Shown here piece after piece: positions 1-8,792 of a stretch of DNA of 40,928 bases; position 1 is the stretch's first letter; each line of letters starts with the position of its first letter. The stretch covers positions 1-40,928 of the forward strand of contig NZ_WTVK01000049.1 of the NCBI RefSeq assembly GCF_012910805.1, read 5' to 3'. Source of the DNA: Aromatoleum evansii. Lineage in GTDB: Bacteria > Pseudomonadota > Gammaproteobacteria > Burkholderiales > Rhodocyclaceae. Below the pieces are notes generated by a model. The model was not told where the DNA came from. It saw only the letters and a program-made list of their open reading frames with translations, and ran no database searches. A program made the position numbers and the translations under genes.

Positions 1-117
1 GCCCCGACCGCCCCGACCGCCGCAACACGCTTGTGCGACGCAGGATACCGGCGTCTAATCGCCTGACATCGAGGATGCGATGCCTGCACGGTGTCGCACA
101 CGATGGGAGGAGGCGCC

Positions 118-318
118 ATGCATCGATTACTGATACTCGCCGGCAGGCTGTCGGGCCTCGGCGGGCTCGCCCTGTGCCTGATCGCCGGCCTCGCGCGGCT
201 GTCCGGCAGCTTCTGGATAGGGGGATACCAGGTCGGCACCCTGCTCCTGGCCGGAATCGGCGCACTCGCCGCCGGCAGCTTCCTGCTGCTGTGGGCGCTG
301 ACCGAGCGCATCGAATAA
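118..318 (+). CDS. Small two-helix membrane protein, function unknown
   Basis: A 66-residue protein that is almost entirely hydrophobic. Two membrane segments are visible (about residues 8-25 and 33-56), joined by a short Gly/Trp loop and ending in a charged TERIE tail. The ATG at 118 is chosen over an in-frame start at 91 because a strong GGGAGGAGG ribosome site lies at 105-113. I do not recognise a family. It stands alone, 88 bases before the haem-protein gene on the same strand. Confidence 0.6.
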   Translation: MHRLLILAGRLSGLGGLALCLIAGLARLSGSFWIGGYQVGTLLLAGIGALAAGSFLLLWALTERIE

Positions 319-406
319 TCGCCGCAGCGCCCCCCGTCCGAAGCCCCTCACCGCTGCCATTCGCAGTAATATAAGCGTTTGCTTTTATTTAAATGAGGAG
401 ATCGCG

Positions 407-982
407 ATGACGATAGTTCGGCTGGCCGTGGCGGCGGCGATTGCGGGTGCAGCCTTGCCCGCCCTGGCGGATGAACTGGCGCTGATGACCGAGGCGCGCG
501 CCGCTGCGACGAGCCTGCCGCCGCGGCTCGTGACGGCGCTCAACGAGGAGATCGCCAGGAGCGGCCCGGAAGGCGCGATTCCCGTATGCCGTGACATGGC
601 GCCGAAGATGGCCAAGGAAATCGTCGCGAGCACCGGCTGGCAGTTGAAACGCGTCACCCTGAAGGCACGCAATCCGCAGCGCGCGACGCCTGACGCATGG
701 GAGCGCAAGACACTGGAGGAATTCGACCGCCGCGCCGCGACGGGCGAGAACCCCGCGAAACTGGAGAAGGGTGAAGTGGTCGAACAGGCCGACGGCACGC
801 GCGCATTCCGCTACGCCAAGGCCTTGCCGACGCAGCCGCTGTGCCTGAACTGCCACGGAGCCGAGGACAAGCTGACGCCGGCGGTGAAGGCGCGCCTGGC
901 CGAGCATTACCCGCAGGATCGCGCGACGGGTTACAGCGAAGGCCAGATCCGCGGCGCCATCGTCGCGACGAGACCGCTGTAA
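407..982 (+). CDS. Periplasmic DUF3365 (Tll0287-like) c-type haem protein
   Basis: A 191-residue protein with a cleavable signal peptide (residues 1-21, ending ALA before DELAL). The remainder matches the DUF3365/Tll0287-like haem-binding fold, which is PAS-like. A single CLNCH haem c attachment motif lies near residues 147-151, preceded by the family-typical FRYAKAL and QPLC segment. Such proteins are small periplasmic haem sensors or electron carriers; the partner is not evident here. An AAATGAGGAG ribosome site precedes the ATG by a few bases. The trxC gene follows at once, so the two are probably co-transcribed. Confidence 0.8.
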   Translation: MTIVRLAVAAAIAGAALPALADELALMTEARAAATSLPPRLVTALNEEIARSGPEGAIPVCRDMAPKMAKEIVASTGWQLKRVTLKARNPQRATPDAWERKTLEEFDRRAATGENPAKLEKGEVVEQADGTRAFRYAKALPTQPLCLNCHGAEDKLTPAVKARLAEHYPQDRATGYSEGQIRGAIVATRPL

Positions 983-1030
983 GTGCATGTGAACAAGCCG
1001 GTCGGGATCCAGCCGGCGACGGAGTCGATG

Positions 1031-1471
1031 ATGTCCCCCGATACCCTGACCCTGCCCTGTCCGCACTGCGACGCACTCAACCGGGTGCCGGCGGCGCGCA
1101 TGAGCGACGAGCCGAACTGCGGCAAGTGTCATGCGCCGCTGTTCGCACGCAAGCCGCTGACGCTGGACGCGACGAATTTCGCGCTCCACACTGAGCGCAG
1201 CGACCTGCCGGTGCTGGTGGATTTCTGGGCGCCGTGGTGCGGCCCCTGCCGCATGATGGCTCCGGCCTTCGAGGAAGCAGCACGCATGCTCGAACCGCAG
1301 ATGCGCCTTGCGAAGGTGAATACCGAAGAGGAGCAGGCGCTTGCAGCGCGCTTCGGCATCCGCAGCATCCCGACGATGATCCTGTTCCGCAACGGACAGG
1401 AGGTGGCGCGGCAGTCGGGCGCAATGAACGCAGGGGCCATCGCACATTGGGCTCGCAGCCACGAACTGTAG
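1031..1471 (+). CDS. trxC: Thioredoxin 2 (zinc-binding thioredoxin)
   Basis: A cytoplasmic disulfide reductase of the TrxC type. The N-terminal extension carries two zinc-ligand pairs, CPHC and CGKC, and the thioredoxin domain carries the active site WCGPC followed by the cis-Pro segment SIPTM. The length (about 146 residues) fits TrxC. The ATG at 1031 is preferred because GGAG at 1021-1024 gives a 6-base spacer; ATG 1028 is also possible. An in-frame start at 983 would abut the upstream stop but adds residues absent from the family. The four zinc cysteines are often linked to oxidative-stress sensing. Confidence 0.9.
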   Translation: MSPDTLTLPCPHCDALNRVPAARMSDEPNCGKCHAPLFARKPLTLDATNFALHTERSDLPVLVDFWAPWCGPCRMMAPAFEEAARMLEPQMRLAKVNTEEEQALAARFGIRSIPTMILFRNGQEVARQSGAMNAGAIAHWARSHEL

Positions 1472-1540
1472 CGCACGGAGCGTGCAGGTAAGGTTGCGCT
1501 TCAGGCGCCAAAGCAGGCCGGGAACAAGGGAGCGAAACTG

Positions 1541-1990
1541 ATGTTGGCAGTGGTGCAGCGCGTCGCGGAGGCGCGCGTGGAGGTGGACGGCAGGATCACC
1601 GGCGCGATCGGCCGGGGTCTGCTGGTGCTGGTGTGCGCCGAGCGCGGCGATCGTCGCGCCGAGGCCGACAAGCTGCTGGGCAAGATCCTGAAGCTACGGA
1701 TCTTTTCCGACGAAGCCGGCAAGATGAACCGTTCCGTGCAGGATGTACAGGGCGGGCTGCTGATCGTCAGCCAGTTCACCCTTGCGGCCGACACCACCGG
1801 CGGAAACCGGCCGAGTTTCACGAACGCGGCGGCGCCGGATGAAGGCCGCACGCTGTACGAGCATTTCGTCGCCGAGGCGCGCAAGGCTCACGCGCAGGTC
1901 GGAACCGGAGAATTCGCGGCGGAAATGCAGGTGCACCTCGTCAATGACGGGCCGGTCACCATACCGATGCGCGTCGCACCGGCGACCTGA
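1541..1990 (+). CDS. dtd: D-aminoacyl-tRNA deacylase
   Basis: A 149-residue protein with the whole DTD fold. It hydrolyses D-aminoacyl-tRNAs (and glycyl-tRNA-Ala) in the cytoplasm. The catalytic-site segment SQFTLAAD lies at about residues 79-86 and the cross-subunit NDGPVTIPM motif near the C-terminus. The RPSF segment that lines the pocket is present. The length is that of the family (about 145-150). The gene starts 69 bases after trxC on the same strand. Confidence 0.95.
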   Translation: MLAVVQRVAEARVEVDGRITGAIGRGLLVLVCAERGDRRAEADKLLGKILKLRIFSDEAGKMNRSVQDVQGGLLIVSQFTLAADTTGGNRPSFTNAAAPDEGRTLYEHFVAEARKAHAQVGTGEFAAEMQVHLVNDGPVTIPMRVAPAT

Positions 1991-2081
1991 ACCCGGGGCC
2001 GCGGCGGGGTGAACGACCGCGACACGAAGCCTCGTTTTTCCATCGTCCACGCCGCCGGCGTGCTCCCCGCAGGAAGTGCTC

Positions 2082-2396
2082 ATGAACACCCGCACGATTG
2101 CCCTCCCCGTCCTCCTCATTGCCACCCTGCTTGCTGGTTGCGCCCAGACCCCGCCCGCAGCGCGCCCGGTCGCCTACGCGTGCGACGCGGGGAAGCGCTT
2201 TTCGGTGACCTACCATCCGTGGGGCGATGCGAGCATCGAAATCGAGCGGATGCGCTTCGCACTGATGAGAGAGGCGGCCGATGGCGGCGGCGAACGTTAC
2301 GCCTGCGGGGCCCTGACACTGTGGCGCAGCGGTGATACGGCGCGCGTGGACATGCAGGGAGCCGGCCAGTACGAGAACTGCCGCGCCAGCCGCTGA
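2082..2396 (+). CDS. MliC-like lipoprotein (C-type lysozyme inhibitor family)
   Basis: A 104-residue lipoprotein precursor with an n-region MNTRT, a hydrophobic h-region and a lipobox LAGC. The mature part has the MliC/PliC pattern: YACDAGKRFSVTYHP, then RYACG...LWRSGDTA, and a final C. MliC proteins sit in the outer or inner membrane and inhibit host or competitor c-type lysozyme. The usual YxSGxGxKYW-like central motif is weakly conserved, so the assignment rests on overall layout and cysteines. ATG 2082 has AGGAAG at 2071-2076; a GTG at 2076 overlaps that ribosome site and is less likely. Confidence 0.65.
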   Translation: MNTRTIALPVLLIATLLAGCAQTPPAARPVAYACDAGKRFSVTYHPWGDASIEIERMRFALMREAADGGGERYACGALTLWRSGDTARVDMQGAGQYENCRASR

Positions 2397-2450
2397 ATAC
2401 GGCTGCGCGAACGCGTTATGATTGATGATCTACCGGCGGAGACCTGGATC

Positions 2451-3104
2451 ATGTTCTATGGCGTAACCGACCTGACGACTTTCATTCTCGGCACGATCTT
2501 CATCGTCCTGCTGCCGGGGCCAAACTCGCTTTACGTGACGGCGGTCGCCTCGCGCCTCGGCGTCGCGGCGGGCTATCGCGGGGCGTGCGGAATCTTCCTC
2601 GGCGACACGGTGCTGATGGTTCTGTCGGCCACGGGTGTCGCATCCCTGCTGCAGACGACCCCAGCCCTGTTCATGGTGCTGAAGTACGCCGGGGCCGCCT
2701 ACCTTGCATGGGTCGGGCTCGCGCTGCTGCGATCGGCCATCGCCGGCTGGCGCGACAGGACGGCCGGCACGGCGGCGCCCGAGCAGGCAGCCTCCGATGC
2801 GACGCGCCCCTTCCGCACGGCGCTGGTGATCAGCCTGATGAACCCGAAGGCGATCCTGTTCTTCGTGTCCTTCTTCATCCAGTTCGTCGATCCCGCCTAT
2901 GCCTACCCCGCACTGTCGTTCGCGATCCTCGGCACGATCGTGCAGGTGTGCAGCGCGATCTACCTGTCGGCGCTGATCTTCGGCGGCGCACACCTCGCGG
3001 CGCAGTTCCGTCGGCGCCGCCGCTTGTCGGCGGCGGCAACCGGGGGAGTCGGCGGGCTGTTCATCGGATTCGGCGCAAAGCTGGCGAACGCCACGCTAGG
3101 GTGA
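2451..3104 (+). CDS. LysE/RhtB-family amino-acid exporter, LeuE-like
   Basis: A polytopic inner-membrane protein of 217 residues with about six helices. The LysE signature VLLPGPNSLYV is in helix 1 and the second conserved segment SLMNPKAILFFVSFFIQF in the middle. The order of motifs and the start FYGVTDL resemble E. coli LeuE (leucine/methionine efflux). Substrate cannot be read from sequence. ATG 2451 is chosen (GGAG at 2438-2441); an upstream ATG at 2418 would add 11 polar residues. A perfect 6-bp hairpin without a T-run follows at 3115-3130. Confidence 0.85.
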   Translation: MFYGVTDLTTFILGTIFIVLLPGPNSLYVTAVASRLGVAAGYRGACGIFLGDTVLMVLSATGVASLLQTTPALFMVLKYAGAAYLAWVGLALLRSAIAGWRDRTAGTAAPEQAASDATRPFRTALVISLMNPKAILFFVSFFIQFVDPAYAYPALSFAILGTIVQVCSAIYLSALIFGGAHLAAQFRRRRRLSAAATGGVGGLFIGFGAKLANATLG

Positions 3105-3251
3105 GGCGCTGACCGGCACCATACGGTGCCGCCCACGCTATTCATAAGGGATCATCCATCCGCCATTGAGTGTGAGGCGCTGCACGGCGGCAGTGACCGG
3201 TTCACGGTAGTTTGTAACTTGTTGCAACGCCACTCCGCCCAGGATTCCACC

Positions 3252-4325
3252 ATGAACGTCGTCATCGTGGACGACACGCCGACCAACCTCGCGTTGATGC
3301 GCATGCTCGTCCAGCGACTGGACGGCTGCCAGCCCATCCCCTTCGCCGATTCGGGCTCGGGCCTCGACTGGTGCCTCGAGAATGACCCCGATCTGGTGAT
3401 CGTGGATTACATGATGCCGAAGCTCGACGGCCTGGAGTTCATCCGTCACGTGAGGCGAGAACCCCGGCATGACAGTCTGCCGATCCTGATGGTGACTGCA
3501 GACCATCAGAAGAGCGTCCGTTACGCGGCACTGGATGAAGGCGGCGTGGATTTCCTCAACAAGCCCGTCGACCGCATGGAATTCCTGGCGCGGGTCAGGA
3601 ACATGCTCGCGCTGCGGCGCAGCCAGAGGGCCTTGGCCGACCGCGCCACGTGGCTGGCCGAAGAAGTGCGGCGCGCCGTCGCGGAGATCCACGACCGCGA
3701 GCGCGAGACCATCGTGCGGCTGGCGCGCGCGGCGGAGTGTCGCGATCCGGAGACCGGCACGCACATCCTGCGCATGGCCCATTACGCTCAGCGCATCGCG
3801 GTGCAGATGGGTCTTCCGGCCGATTTCGCCGAGATGCTGCTGCATGCGGCGCCGATGCATGACGTCGGCAAGCTCGGAACCCCGGACCACATCCTGCTCA
3901 AACCCGGTCGACATAGCCCGGAAGAGTTCGAGATCATGAAGCAGCACACGCAGATCGGGTACGAAATCCTGCGTGAAAGCAGCTCGCATGCGATCCAGCT
4001 GGCCGCGTCGATCGCGCTGCATCACCATGAGAAGTTCGACGGTTCGGGCTATCCCCGGGGCCTCGCGAAGGAGGCGATCCCCATCGAAGGCAGGATCGTT
4101 GCGGTAGCCGACGTGTTCGACGCGCTGACCTCAGCGCGCCCGTACAAGCGTGCGTGGTCGCTCGACGAGGCGCGTGACTATCTGAGCGAGAACCGGGGCA
4201 CGCATTTCGACCCGGCGTGCGTGGATGCCTTCCTCGCCGTCTGGGACGAGGTGCTGGAAATCCGCGTGCGCTACGTTGACGAGGAAGAGCCTGCTTCGGC
4301 CCCGGAACCGGATGATGGACAGTGA
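3252..4325 (+). CDS. Response regulator with HD-GYP c-di-GMP phosphodiesterase domain (RpfG-type)
   Basis: A 357-residue cytoplasmic protein. The REC domain (about 1-120) has the acid pair D7/D8, phosphoacceptor D52 in IVDYMMP and K104 in FLNKPVD. A helical linker leads to an HD-GYP domain (about 155-340) with HDVGKLG and HHHEKFDGSGYP intact, so c-di-GMP hydrolysis is expected. The ATG at 3252 has AGGA at 3241-3244; the frame is open further upstream, but that part is not REC-like. It overlaps the Hpt gene by a few codons, and the cognate hybrid kinase lies convergent at 4661-6880. Confidence 0.92.
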   Translation: MNVVIVDDTPTNLALMRMLVQRLDGCQPIPFADSGSGLDWCLENDPDLVIVDYMMPKLDGLEFIRHVRREPRHDSLPILMVTADHQKSVRYAALDEGGVDFLNKPVDRMEFLARVRNMLALRRSQRALADRATWLAEEVRRAVAEIHDRERETIVRLARAAECRDPETGTHILRMAHYAQRIAVQMGLPADFAEMLLHAAPMHDVGKLGTPDHILLKPGRHSPEEFEIMKQHTQIGYEILRESSSHAIQLAASIALHHHEKFDGSGYPRGLAKEAIPIEGRIVAVADVFDALTSARPYKRAWSLDEARDYLSENRGTHFDPACVDAFLAVWDEVLEIRVRYVDEEEPASAPEPDDGQ

Positions 4326-4653
4326 GCCGCTGTTCGACCTTCGCGCGACGCTCGACAACCTCGACAACGATGTCGAGATCCTGCAGGCCATCGCCGCAAC
4401 CTTCGTCGCGGATGCACCGCGTCTGCTTGCGGACCTTTGCACCGCCCTCGCCGACCACGACGTCACGGCGGCGATCCGCGCGGGTCACAGCCTCAAGGGT
4501 TCGGCGGAAAACTTCGGTGCCGCTGCGCTGATTCGCGCGGTAAAGGCACTGGAGGACGCGTCGAGGACAGAGGACTTCCCGTCTGCAGCCGCGTGGCTGG
4601 GCGAGGTCGACCGCCTCCTCGCGCAGTTGTGCGCAGAGCTGCGGACCATTTAG
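4312..4653 (+). CDS. Histidine phosphotransfer (Hpt) protein
   Basis: A protein of about 113 residues, a four-helix Hpt domain and little else. The phosphorylated histidine is in AGHSLKGSAENFGA (H59 from ATG 4312, H58 from ATG 4315). Its start overlaps the end of the HD-GYP gene by 14 bases, so translation is probably coupled. The hybrid kinase encoded convergently lacks its own C-terminal Hpt domain, so this protein likely shuttles phosphate between that kinase and the RpfG-type regulator. Confidence 0.88.
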   Translation: MMDSEPLFDLRATLDNLDNDVEILQAIAATFVADAPRLLADLCTALADHDVTAAIRAGHSLKGSAENFGAAALIRAVKALEDASRTEDFPSAAAWLGEVDRLLAQLCAELRTI

Positions 4654-4660
4654 CGGCGTC

Positions 4661-6880
4661 TCAGCCCGTCCAGTTCTGCAGCAGAACGCTCAGCTCGCCC
4701 TTGGGGGCACGGCGATGGTCGATCGCGCGCTTGAGCAATGCGTTCAGGGCCTGACGGCGGATGGGCTTCGAGATGTAGTCGTCCATTCCGGCGGCGAGGC
4801 AGCGCTCGCGGTCCCCCTGCATCGCGTGAGCAGTCATTGCAGCGATGTAACATTGCCGCGGCCCCTCGCCAACGGCCCAGCTCCGGCTGGCTTCGCGAGC
4901 GCGGATCTTCGCGGTGGCTTCCATGCCGTCGATGAGAGGCATCTGCAGGTCCATCAGGATGAGGTCGAACGGCTGCTGCTCGAACCATTCAAGCGCCTCG
5001 ACACCGTTGTTCGCAACGGTGACGCGGTGCCCGGCCTTGGTCAGCAACTGCACGGCAAGTGCCTGGTTGACGAGCGTGTCTTCGACCAGCAGGACATTGA
5101 GCGGCTCGGCAGCATCGAGCCCGAGCACGGCCGCTTCGTCGACCTCGAAGCGCGCCAGTTCCAGCCGCCGCAGGTCCGCGACATCGAACGCGGCGCGCAG
5201 TGCATCGAACAGGTTGTCCTCGAACACCGGCTTGACGAGATGGGGGCGCGACGGAACTGCAGCGCTGCGCGCGAGCTCCTGTCTCTGGGCATGATTTGCC
5301 AGCAACAACAACACGTTGTCGAACGTCTGCAGGAGCGCGAGACCGCCTGGCGCGGGCATGCCGCCATCGGCCAGGATGAGGTCATAGGGGCGGCCGACAC
5401 GGGCGCGCTCGGCGACGAGGGCCGGAACGCGGGACGCATCGTCGGTCGTGTCGACCTCCAGCCCGAGCTGCTGCAGCATGCGCGCGATTAGCGCAAGGGC
5501 GTGGGGACAGTCGTCGATGACCAGGACGGCGCGGCCCTGCAACCCAGTCGGCAATTCGAACGACGGCGCGGCGGCATTGGGTTCGGCGGCCACGCGGGCC
5601 GTGAAGTAGAAGGTGCTGCCGCCACCCGGCTCGCTCTCGAGCCAGATCTGGCCGTCCATCAGCTTGACCAGCCGGTTCGTGATCGCGAGTCCGAGACCCG
5701 TGCCGCCGAAGCGCCGCGCCGTAGACGGGTCGCCCTGCATGAAGGCATCGAATATCTGCTCGTGAAGCTCCGGGGCGATGCCGACGCCGGTGTCGCGCAC
5801 GACGAACTGCAGGTACAGGGACATGCCGCTGTGCCGCAGCTTGCTGACCTCCACGGCGACCTCACCCCGTTCGGTAAACTTGATCGCGTTGCCGACGAGA
5901 TTGGAGAGCACCTGGCGCAGACGCGTGGGATCGCCGTAAAGTCGATCGGGAAGGTCGGGTGCGACGTCGAGCAGCACCTCCAGCCCCTTGCGATGGGCCG
6001 AGACCGCCAGCCCGCGCATGGTGTCACCCAGGACATTGCGCAGCGAGAACACGACGGATTCGAGTTCGAGACGCCCAGCTTCGATCTTGGAGAGATCCAG
6101 GACGTCGTCGATGATCGTAAGCAGCGCGTCCGCGGACGACTTGACGGTTTCCAGGTAGCCACGCTGCACTTCGTCGAGCGGGGTATCGAGCGCAAGCTCG
6201 GTCATGCCGACGACCGCATTCATCGGCGTGCGAATCTCGTGACTCATGTTCGCGAGAAAGGCTCCGCGCGCACGGTTGGCGGATTCCGCTTCTTCCTTTG
6301 CGCGCACGAGGGCCGCCTCGGAGCGCTTCTGGTCGGTGATGTCGCGATGCAGGACAAGAAGTCGTTTGGGCTTGCCCTCGCCGTCCCGCACTGAGACGCG
6401 GCAGCGCAGCAGCCACCAGCGCCACCCGTCGTCCGGATCCAGCATGCGGTGCTCGATTTCCATCAGCGGGGCACGCCGCTGCAGCACGGTGTTGAGCCGC
6501 TCGCCCACCATCGCACGATCGTCGGGCAGTATCCATTCAAGCCAGTCGTCTATGCTGCGCACCGGCGCACCGCCGATGGTGCCGAAGCGCCTCTGCCACG
6601 CGGACGATTGCTTGATCTTGCGCGAAACGAGATCCCATTCGCACAGCACATCGCCCGTCAGATCGAGACAGGCGACGAGTCGCCGCGCCTTCTCGGCCCG
6701 CCGTTCGATCTCGGCATGGCGATCGTAGGTATCCTCGATCTCGACCAGGAGATTGACGAGGTTGGCCGCAAGGTCTGAAAGGCCGGCCGACTGCAGCGCA
6801 TCCAGCGCGCCCTTGAGAGGGGCCTCCTCGCAGGTACCGAACGCGGCGGCAATCTGGCGGTTCAGGAGAACAGATGTCAT
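4661..6880 (-). CDS. Soluble hybrid sensor histidine kinase with PAS and two receiver domains
   Basis: A 739-residue protein with no membrane segment. Order: N-terminal helical part (1-70), PAS with PAC (about 72-185), HisKA with H214 in NMSHEIRTPMNAVVG, HATPase with N box NLVGNAIKFT, DTGVGI and GGTGLGL (to about 425), REC1 (about 450-565; D456/D457, D505, K550) and REC2 (about 595-720; E600/D601, D644 in LMDLQMP, K705). REC1 is divergent around its acceptor (ADGGMPAPGG), but its key residues remain. The arrangement is BarA/RpfC-like without an Hpt domain. Its stop lies 7 bases from that of the convergent Hpt gene. Confidence 0.93.
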   Translation of the reverse strand: MTSVLLNRQIAAAFGTCEEAPLKGALDALQSAGLSDLAANLVNLLVEIEDTYDRHAEIERRAEKARRLVACLDLTGDVLCEWDLVSRKIKQSSAWQRRFGTIGGAPVRSIDDWLEWILPDDRAMVGERLNTVLQRRAPLMEIEHRMLDPDDGWRWWLLRCRVSVRDGEGKPKRLLVLHRDITDQKRSEAALVRAKEEAESANRARGAFLANMSHEIRTPMNAVVGMTELALDTPLDEVQRGYLETVKSSADALLTIIDDVLDLSKIEAGRLELESVVFSLRNVLGDTMRGLAVSAHRKGLEVLLDVAPDLPDRLYGDPTRLRQVLSNLVGNAIKFTERGEVAVEVSKLRHSGMSLYLQFVVRDTGVGIAPELHEQIFDAFMQGDPSTARRFGGTGLGLAITNRLVKLMDGQIWLESEPGGGSTFYFTARVAAEPNAAAPSFELPTGLQGRAVLVIDDCPHALALIARMLQQLGLEVDTTDDASRVPALVAERARVGRPYDLILADGGMPAPGGLALLQTFDNVLLLLANHAQRQELARSAAVPSRPHLVKPVFEDNLFDALRAAFDVADLRRLELARFEVDEAAVLGLDAAEPLNVLLVEDTLVNQALAVQLLTKAGHRVTVANNGVEALEWFEQQPFDLILMDLQMPLIDGMEATAKIRAREASRSWAVGEGPRQCYIAAMTAHAMQGDRERCLAAGMDDYISKPIRRQALNALLKRAIDHRRAPKGELSVLLQNWTG

Positions 6881-7021
6881 CGGAATGATCAGCCTCTGCG
6901 CAATGGGCAGGTCACCCCGTCGGTCGCCCGCGGGGCGATAGCCATTGTATTTGCCCCGCCCGCGCCATCGCGTGAGGAATTACCGTACGCCGGACGCCCT
7001 GGTCGCGGGGGCGGCGCAGGG

Positions 7022-8455
7022 TCAGTTCTGTTGCGGCTCGGTCTTGCGCGGTCGGCGGCCTCGCGCTGCGGTCTTGCGGAGGGGCTTGGCCGCGCCATCG
7101 TCCCCGGCGACGCTAGCCGGCTCCGTCGCGGGCACCGCTTCGACTGCTGCCGGAACGGCTTGCGCCGCTTCCGGCATGGCCGCTTCCGGTTTCGCGATCT
7201 CGGCCTTCGCGACCTGGGACTTGCCGCGACGCGAACGACGGGCGCCCGCCTTGGCGGGCTCGGCCGGCGACACTTCGGCCGCTTCGACTCTGGGTTCAGC
7301 GGCTACGGGTGCGGGAGCGACCACGAACTCCTGCTCGGGCTGAGCCGGTATGCGTGCCGGAGCTTCCGCCTCGACGGTCTTCGGCGCCTCCGCCCTGCCC
7401 CCTTCCACCAAGGCCTCGGCCACGGCCTCCGCCTTTTTCGCCGCGGACTTGCGTCCGCCCCGCTTGCGGCGGGGTTCGTGCCGGGCGGAAGGCTCGTCGC
7501 CCGTCGGACGCTCCACCGGCGTCGCCGACACCGCTTCACCATGCGCCGCTTCGCCCGCCGCCGTCATGGCCTCAACCGCAGTGCCCTGCTCCGCGGCTGC
7601 GGGCGCCTCGGCAATCGCTTCCGTCACGACCGCACGGTTGCTGCGATAGACGTAGGCGCCCGATTTCTCGTCACGGCCGAACTCGAGCAGGCCGCGCGCC
7701 TGAGCCTCCTCGAGCAGGTTGCCGAAGGCGCGGAAGCCGTAGTAGGACTCGTTGAAGTCGGGCTTGCGGCGCTTGATGGCCTCCTTGAGCATCGATGCCC
7801 AGATGCGCACGCCGCTGTCGCCGCGCTCTGCCACCAGGGCATCGAAGGTCTCGACGGCGATGTTGATGGCCTTGAGCTTGCGCGCTTCGACCTCGTCCTT
7901 GCGGTGCTTTTCCTCTTCGGGCGAGCGCTTCGTCGAGGGCTGGGTTTCGCGCGTTTCGCGCTTGGCCGCGCGCTGGCTCTCGCGCACGAGGTCGTCGTAG
8001 AAGATGAATTCGTCGCAGTTGGCGATCAGCAGGTCGGAGGTCGATTGCTTCACGCCCACGCCGATGACCTGCTTGGCGTTCTCGCGCAGTTTCGACACCA
8101 GGGGCGAGAAGTCGGAGTCGCCGCTGATGATGACGAAGGTGTCGACATGCGACTTCGTGTAGCACAGGTCGAGCGCATCGACGACGAGGCGGATGTCCGC
8201 CGAGTTCTTGCCCGACTGGCGGACATGGGGAATCTCGATCAGCTCGAAGTTGGCCTCGTGCATCACGGCCTTGAAGCCCTTGTAGCGCTCCCAGTCGCAG
8301 TAGGCCTTCTTCACGACGATGCTGCCCTTGAGCAGCAACCGTTCGAGCACCGGCTTGATGTCGAATTTTTCGTATTTGGCGTCGCGCACGCCGAGGGCGA
8401 CGTTTTCGAAATCGCAGAACACCGCCATGCTGACGCTGTCATGGGCTGAGGCCAT
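7022..8455 (-). CDS. NYN-domain RNase-like protein with LOTUS/OST-HTH domain and low-complexity tail
   Basis: A 477-residue protein. Residues about 8-165 form a NYN (LabA/PIN-like) domain with the acidic residues of the nuclease fold in FCDFEN, SADIRLVVDAL and IISGDSDFSPLV. Residues about 195-270 match an OST-HTH/LOTUS RNA-binding domain (VRIWASMLKEAIKRRKPDFN, then YGFRAFGNLLEEA). The last 200 residues are Ala/Glu/Lys-rich, with basic blocks (RRKRGGRKSAAKK and RRSRRGK) likely to contact nucleic acid. This NYN-LOTUS architecture is common in proteobacteria; the substrate is unknown. Confidence 0.85.
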   Translation of the reverse strand: MASAHDSVSMAVFCDFENVALGVRDAKYEKFDIKPVLERLLLKGSIVVKKAYCDWERYKGFKAVMHEANFELIEIPHVRQSGKNSADIRLVVDALDLCYTKSHVDTFVIISGDSDFSPLVSKLRENAKQVIGVGVKQSTSDLLIANCDEFIFYDDLVRESQRAAKRETRETQPSTKRSPEEEKHRKDEVEARKLKAINIAVETFDALVAERGDSGVRIWASMLKEAIKRRKPDFNESYYGFRAFGNLLEEAQARGLLEFGRDEKSGAYVYRSNRAVVTEAIAEAPAAAEQGTAVEAMTAAGEAAHGEAVSATPVERPTGDEPSARHEPRRKRGGRKSAAKKAEAVAEALVEGGRAEAPKTVEAEAPARIPAQPEQEFVVAPAPVAAEPRVEAAEVSPAEPAKAGARRSRRGKSQVAKAEIAKPEAAMPEAAQAVPAAVEAVPATEPASVAGDDGAAKPLRKTAARGRRPRKTEPQQN

Positions 8456-8542
8456 TAGGTTCTCCGGTGGGGTGTCGTCGGGTACGGTAGCGGGAACCGC
8501 ACAAGGCGCACATGATAGCGATTCCTGCCGCGACGATGCGAG

Positions 8543-8782
8543 TCACATGCCGCGGCCGCGGGCGCTTTCGTCGCCTGCAGGGGCGTCGTCGCGCACCAGT
8601 CGCCATGCGAACCACATCCCGAGCAGCGCGTTCGCGAGGGCAACGCCGGCGACCACGACAAGGGCCGGCGTACTCAGCGGATAGCTGCGCAGGATCCACG
8701 CGAACACCGACGACAGGACGTTCAGCGCGATCATCATCCAGAAGGCGGGGTTGCGCGGCTGGTAGAGGCGCGAGAGTTTCAC
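8543..8782 (-). CDS. Small two-helix membrane protein downstream of hydroxyacid dehydrogenase
   Basis: A 79-residue protein read from a GTG at 8782 (KLSRLYQPRNPAFW...). A GAGGAGG ribosome site just upstream overlaps the end of the dehydrogenase gene region, which fixes the start. Two membrane helices (about 12-30 and 37-58) are followed by a charged tail. The open frame extends further upstream, but only as a shadow inside the dehydrogenase gene. No known family. The 10-base spacing makes it the second gene of a small operon. Confidence 0.65.
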   Translation of the reverse strand: MKLSRLYQPRNPAFWMMIALNVLSSVFAWILRSYPLSTPALVVVAGVALANALLGMWFAWRLVRDDAPAGDESARGRGM

Positions 8783-8792
8783 GGCAGCCTCC

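Noticed and set aside
389-1462. Long minus-strand open frame over the haem-protein and trxC genes
   Set aside because: A high-GC shadow frame, rich in Arg and His, antisense to two well-supported genes.
3115-3130. Hairpin GGCACC-ATAC-GGTGCC as terminator of the LysE-type gene
   Set aside because: No T-run follows, so it is only a possible hairpin.
7031-8449. 472-codon plus-strand open frame opposite the NYN gene
   Set aside because: Biased towards Arg, Leu and Gly with no motif; the minus-strand product has clear NYN and LOTUS domains.
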